64,000 nucleotides of DNA from Lutraria lutraria (lineage: Eukaryota; Mollusca; Bivalvia; Venerida; Mactridae): assembly GCA_964023205.1 (NCBI GenBank), contig OZ026850.1:3742368-3806367 (forward strand). The letters run 5' to 3'. The notes beneath the pieces are model-generated. The model saw only the letters and a list, made by a program, of their open reading frames with translations, did no database searches and was not told the origin of the DNA. The position numbers were made by a program, and so were the translations under genes. Below, piece by piece: positions 62,106 through 64,000 of the stretch (position 1 is its first letter; every line of letters starts with the position of its first letter).

Positions 62106-63400
62106 TTTTTTTTTCAGATTTTTTCAGTAGTTACTGTCACAAACATTTTCGCTTTTCAAAATCAAAACCGTCTTTAGGCATGTTAAAAAAGACCCCCCCC
62201 CCCAAAAACAACAACAACAACAACAACATGTACTGAAACTGAAAAACAGCTAAACCTTGAAATTGAACCCATCTTTTTGACCACAATGTCGATCTTAGAG
62301 AAATGCTGTCAAGCATATAAACAAAGGCCACCTTCGGGAAAGACAAATTATTACCTTTATTGACTGGTGTCCTTTAATCGGAGGTGGCCGCTAACACATG
62401 CTTGACTGCTTAGAGGAAATAATGAAAACTAGTCTAAAATCAGCGGTCGTTAAAATGAGGCGTCTTTACATTATATTGGTCGTTAAGAAAAGAAATATTA
62501 TTAACAAGTATTATTTTGTGGTGAAACCGTTTAGTTTTTCCAATTTACATGTTGACAAATTAATTACATACACGAACTTATACAATAGTATGACAATACA
62601 TGTATATAACTTTTTTCTATACACGCACATGCATATATATAAACATACATATACACACATACATACACACGCACAGCACATGTGGTATTTGGTAATTATT
62701 ATGAAAACATTGTCTTTAAAAAGACAGTCGTGAAGTGTCTTTGATGTTATTAACGCTGTTTAAAGTATGATCATCTAGCAGTGCAATTATATACATATAT
62801 GTATATATATTGGTCAAATATTAAAATGTTGGTATTAGGTCAGTTAAATAAATTACGCATTTAGTCATATATATTGTATATTAATTCAAATAAATGTAAA
62901 ATGTTTGTCATGAACGGTTTATAACTTTATTTCGACCGCAGGAGAACACATTTTCGTACATTTCTACCTTACACATTTTACAACCACAAGAAGTACACAC
63001 TAAACAACTACAGACTCGCTTTAAGTTGGCGTGGTCTTAATTTTTCTTCGCTTGTAGATTTCACTCAATGGAAGGAAGAGTTTCTTCAGAATCATCCAAT
63101 AGAATGAGAAATTTATTCTGAATAATTGATACGTCATGCCCAGAAATATAGGTCAAAAGTGAACTTAGACACATTTGTGAAAAACATACTGGCTGGATAA
63201 AAATACAATCATGTGTAAAGTTGGTAATTATGAAGCAAGAAATGTCTTTAAAAAGACAGTCGCGAAGTGTCTTTGATGTTACATGTACATATTATACATA
63301 TGTGTAGAATACACCTTTTCATGCCCCCGTCAAAAAATGGCGGATGGCATATAGTGTTTACCCTGTCCGTTGGTGTGTGTGTGTTTGTGTGTGTGTGTGT
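62106..63400. other. 3' flank of the HypX-like gene, no further gene
   Basis: Holds a C-run plus (aac)n tract at 62194-62226, a copy of the aataaaggc MITE family at 62318-62407, a (ca/ta) microsatellite near 62620-62670, and a (gt)n tract near 63372-63402. The words 'gtctttaaaaagacagtcgt' (62711) and its relative at 63244 form a short direct repeat. No ORF with a recognisable domain was found. Confidence 0.55.
62847..62852 (+). promoter_or_regulatory. Candidate poly(A) signal of the HypX-like gene
   Basis: AATAAA about 740 bases after the stop, with a second AATAAA about 40 bases further on. This is only a motif match in AT-rich sequence. Confidence 0.25.
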
Positions 63401-63404
63401 GTTA

Positions 63405-64000
63405 CGGATTTTCGTGTCCGACTTTGTCATGCATGATTGGATTTTGAAATAATTTGGCACAAATGTTCAGCACAACAAGACGATGTGTCATGTGCAAAAA
63501 CTGTGTCACTTGCTCAAATGTCAAGGTCACAGTGGACACTTAAAGCATTATGTGTATATGTTGGTGTCCGGCTCATAACTCGGTCATGCATGATTGGATT
63601 TTGAAATAAATTGGTACAAATGTTCAACATAACAAGACGATGTGTTATGTGCAAGGACTGTGTCGCTTGCTCAAAGGTCAAGGTCACAGTTGACACTTAA
63701 AGCATTATATGAATAAGTTCGTGTCAGGCTTATAACTCTGTCATGCATGATTGGATTTTAAAATAATTTGGCACAAATGTTCATCATATCAAGACGACGT
63801 GTCATGAGCAATAACTGTGTCGCTTGCTCAAAGGTCAAGGTCACAGTTGACACTTAAAGCATTATATGTATATGTTTGTGTCCGGCTTATAACTCTGTCA
63901 TGCATGATTGGATTTTGAAATAAACTGGCACAAATGTTCATCATATCAAGCCGACGTGTCATGAGCAAAAACTGTGTCGCTTGCTCAAAGGTCAAGGTCA
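63405..64000. repeat. ~157-bp tandem repeat, nearly 4 units, running off the right edge
   Basis: Successive units share tcatgcatgattggatttt, aaataatttggcacaaatgt, caagacgacgtgtcatg, tgcgcttgctcaaa-like words and ggtcaaggtcacagttgac. Unit starts fall near 63410, 63567, 63723 and 63880. It continues beyond the window. No coding frame is kept between units. Confidence 0.92.

Noticed and set aside
62398..62733. 111-codon plus-strand ORF downstream of the HypX-like gene
   Set aside because: Its C-terminal part is a translated (ca/ta) microsatellite and its start overlaps a MITE. No conserved domain is seen.

Overview
This window looks like AT-rich genomic DNA from a bivalve mollusc. There is no dense coding. 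Genes have GT-AG introns and metazoan protein families, and interspersed repeats are abundant. The right edge holds a tandem repeat with the 'caaggtcaaggtcac' motif that I associate with bivalve, probably heterodont, genomes. The species call is an inference, and nothing was searched.

Three spliced genes can be rebuilt with consistent phases. (1) 9535-18846, minus: a nine-exon CtIP/RBBP8 homologue (1002 aa) for DNA end resection. It has an N-terminal helical region with a CPNC motif and a C-terminal Sae2/CtIP domain. (2) 47585-51546, minus: an intact six-exon Myb/SANT-like DNA-binding protein (238 aa). It lies inside a 5.5-kb PIF/Harbinger-type element whose transposase survives only as an N-terminal stub at 46446. 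(3) 54378-62105, plus: a six-exon protein of 576 aa with the two-domain layout of bacterial HypX/HoxX, formyltransferase plus enoyl-CoA-hydratase fold. HypX makes CO for [NiFe]-hydrogenase, which animals are not known to have. This is the most interesting gene in the window.

Layout. 1-2074: 23-bp minisatellite. 2.1-9.5 kb: no gene recognised; MITEs and SINEs. 9.5-18.9 kb: CtIP gene, its introns loaded with MITEs, a SINE and a 30-bp minisatellite. 19-21 kb: copies of a TIR element. 21.9-23.3 kb: mariner fragment next to a 5'-truncated LINE. 23.6-29.9 and 44.8-52.5 kb: two oppositely oriented copies of one ~2.2-kb TIR element, each swollen by later insertions. 31.2-33.0 kb: young L1-like insertion with 15-bp target duplication and poly(A). 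33.2-33.6 kb: Ty3/gypsy integrase fragment. 33.9-40.4 kb: three nested copies of a Harbinger-like foldback element carrying two insertions with 9-bp duplications. 42.6-44.7 kb: second 5'-truncated LINE. 54.4-62.1 kb: HypX-like gene, whose large first intron holds a TA-flanked element, a decayed SGNH-hydrolase ORF and a palindromic cluster. 63.4-64.0 kb: ~157-bp tandem repeat running off the edge.

The genes show no sign of working together. CtIP and the HypX-like protein are separate host genes, and the Myb protein belongs to its transposon or has been co-opted from it. The rest of the window is mainly a record of nested transposition.
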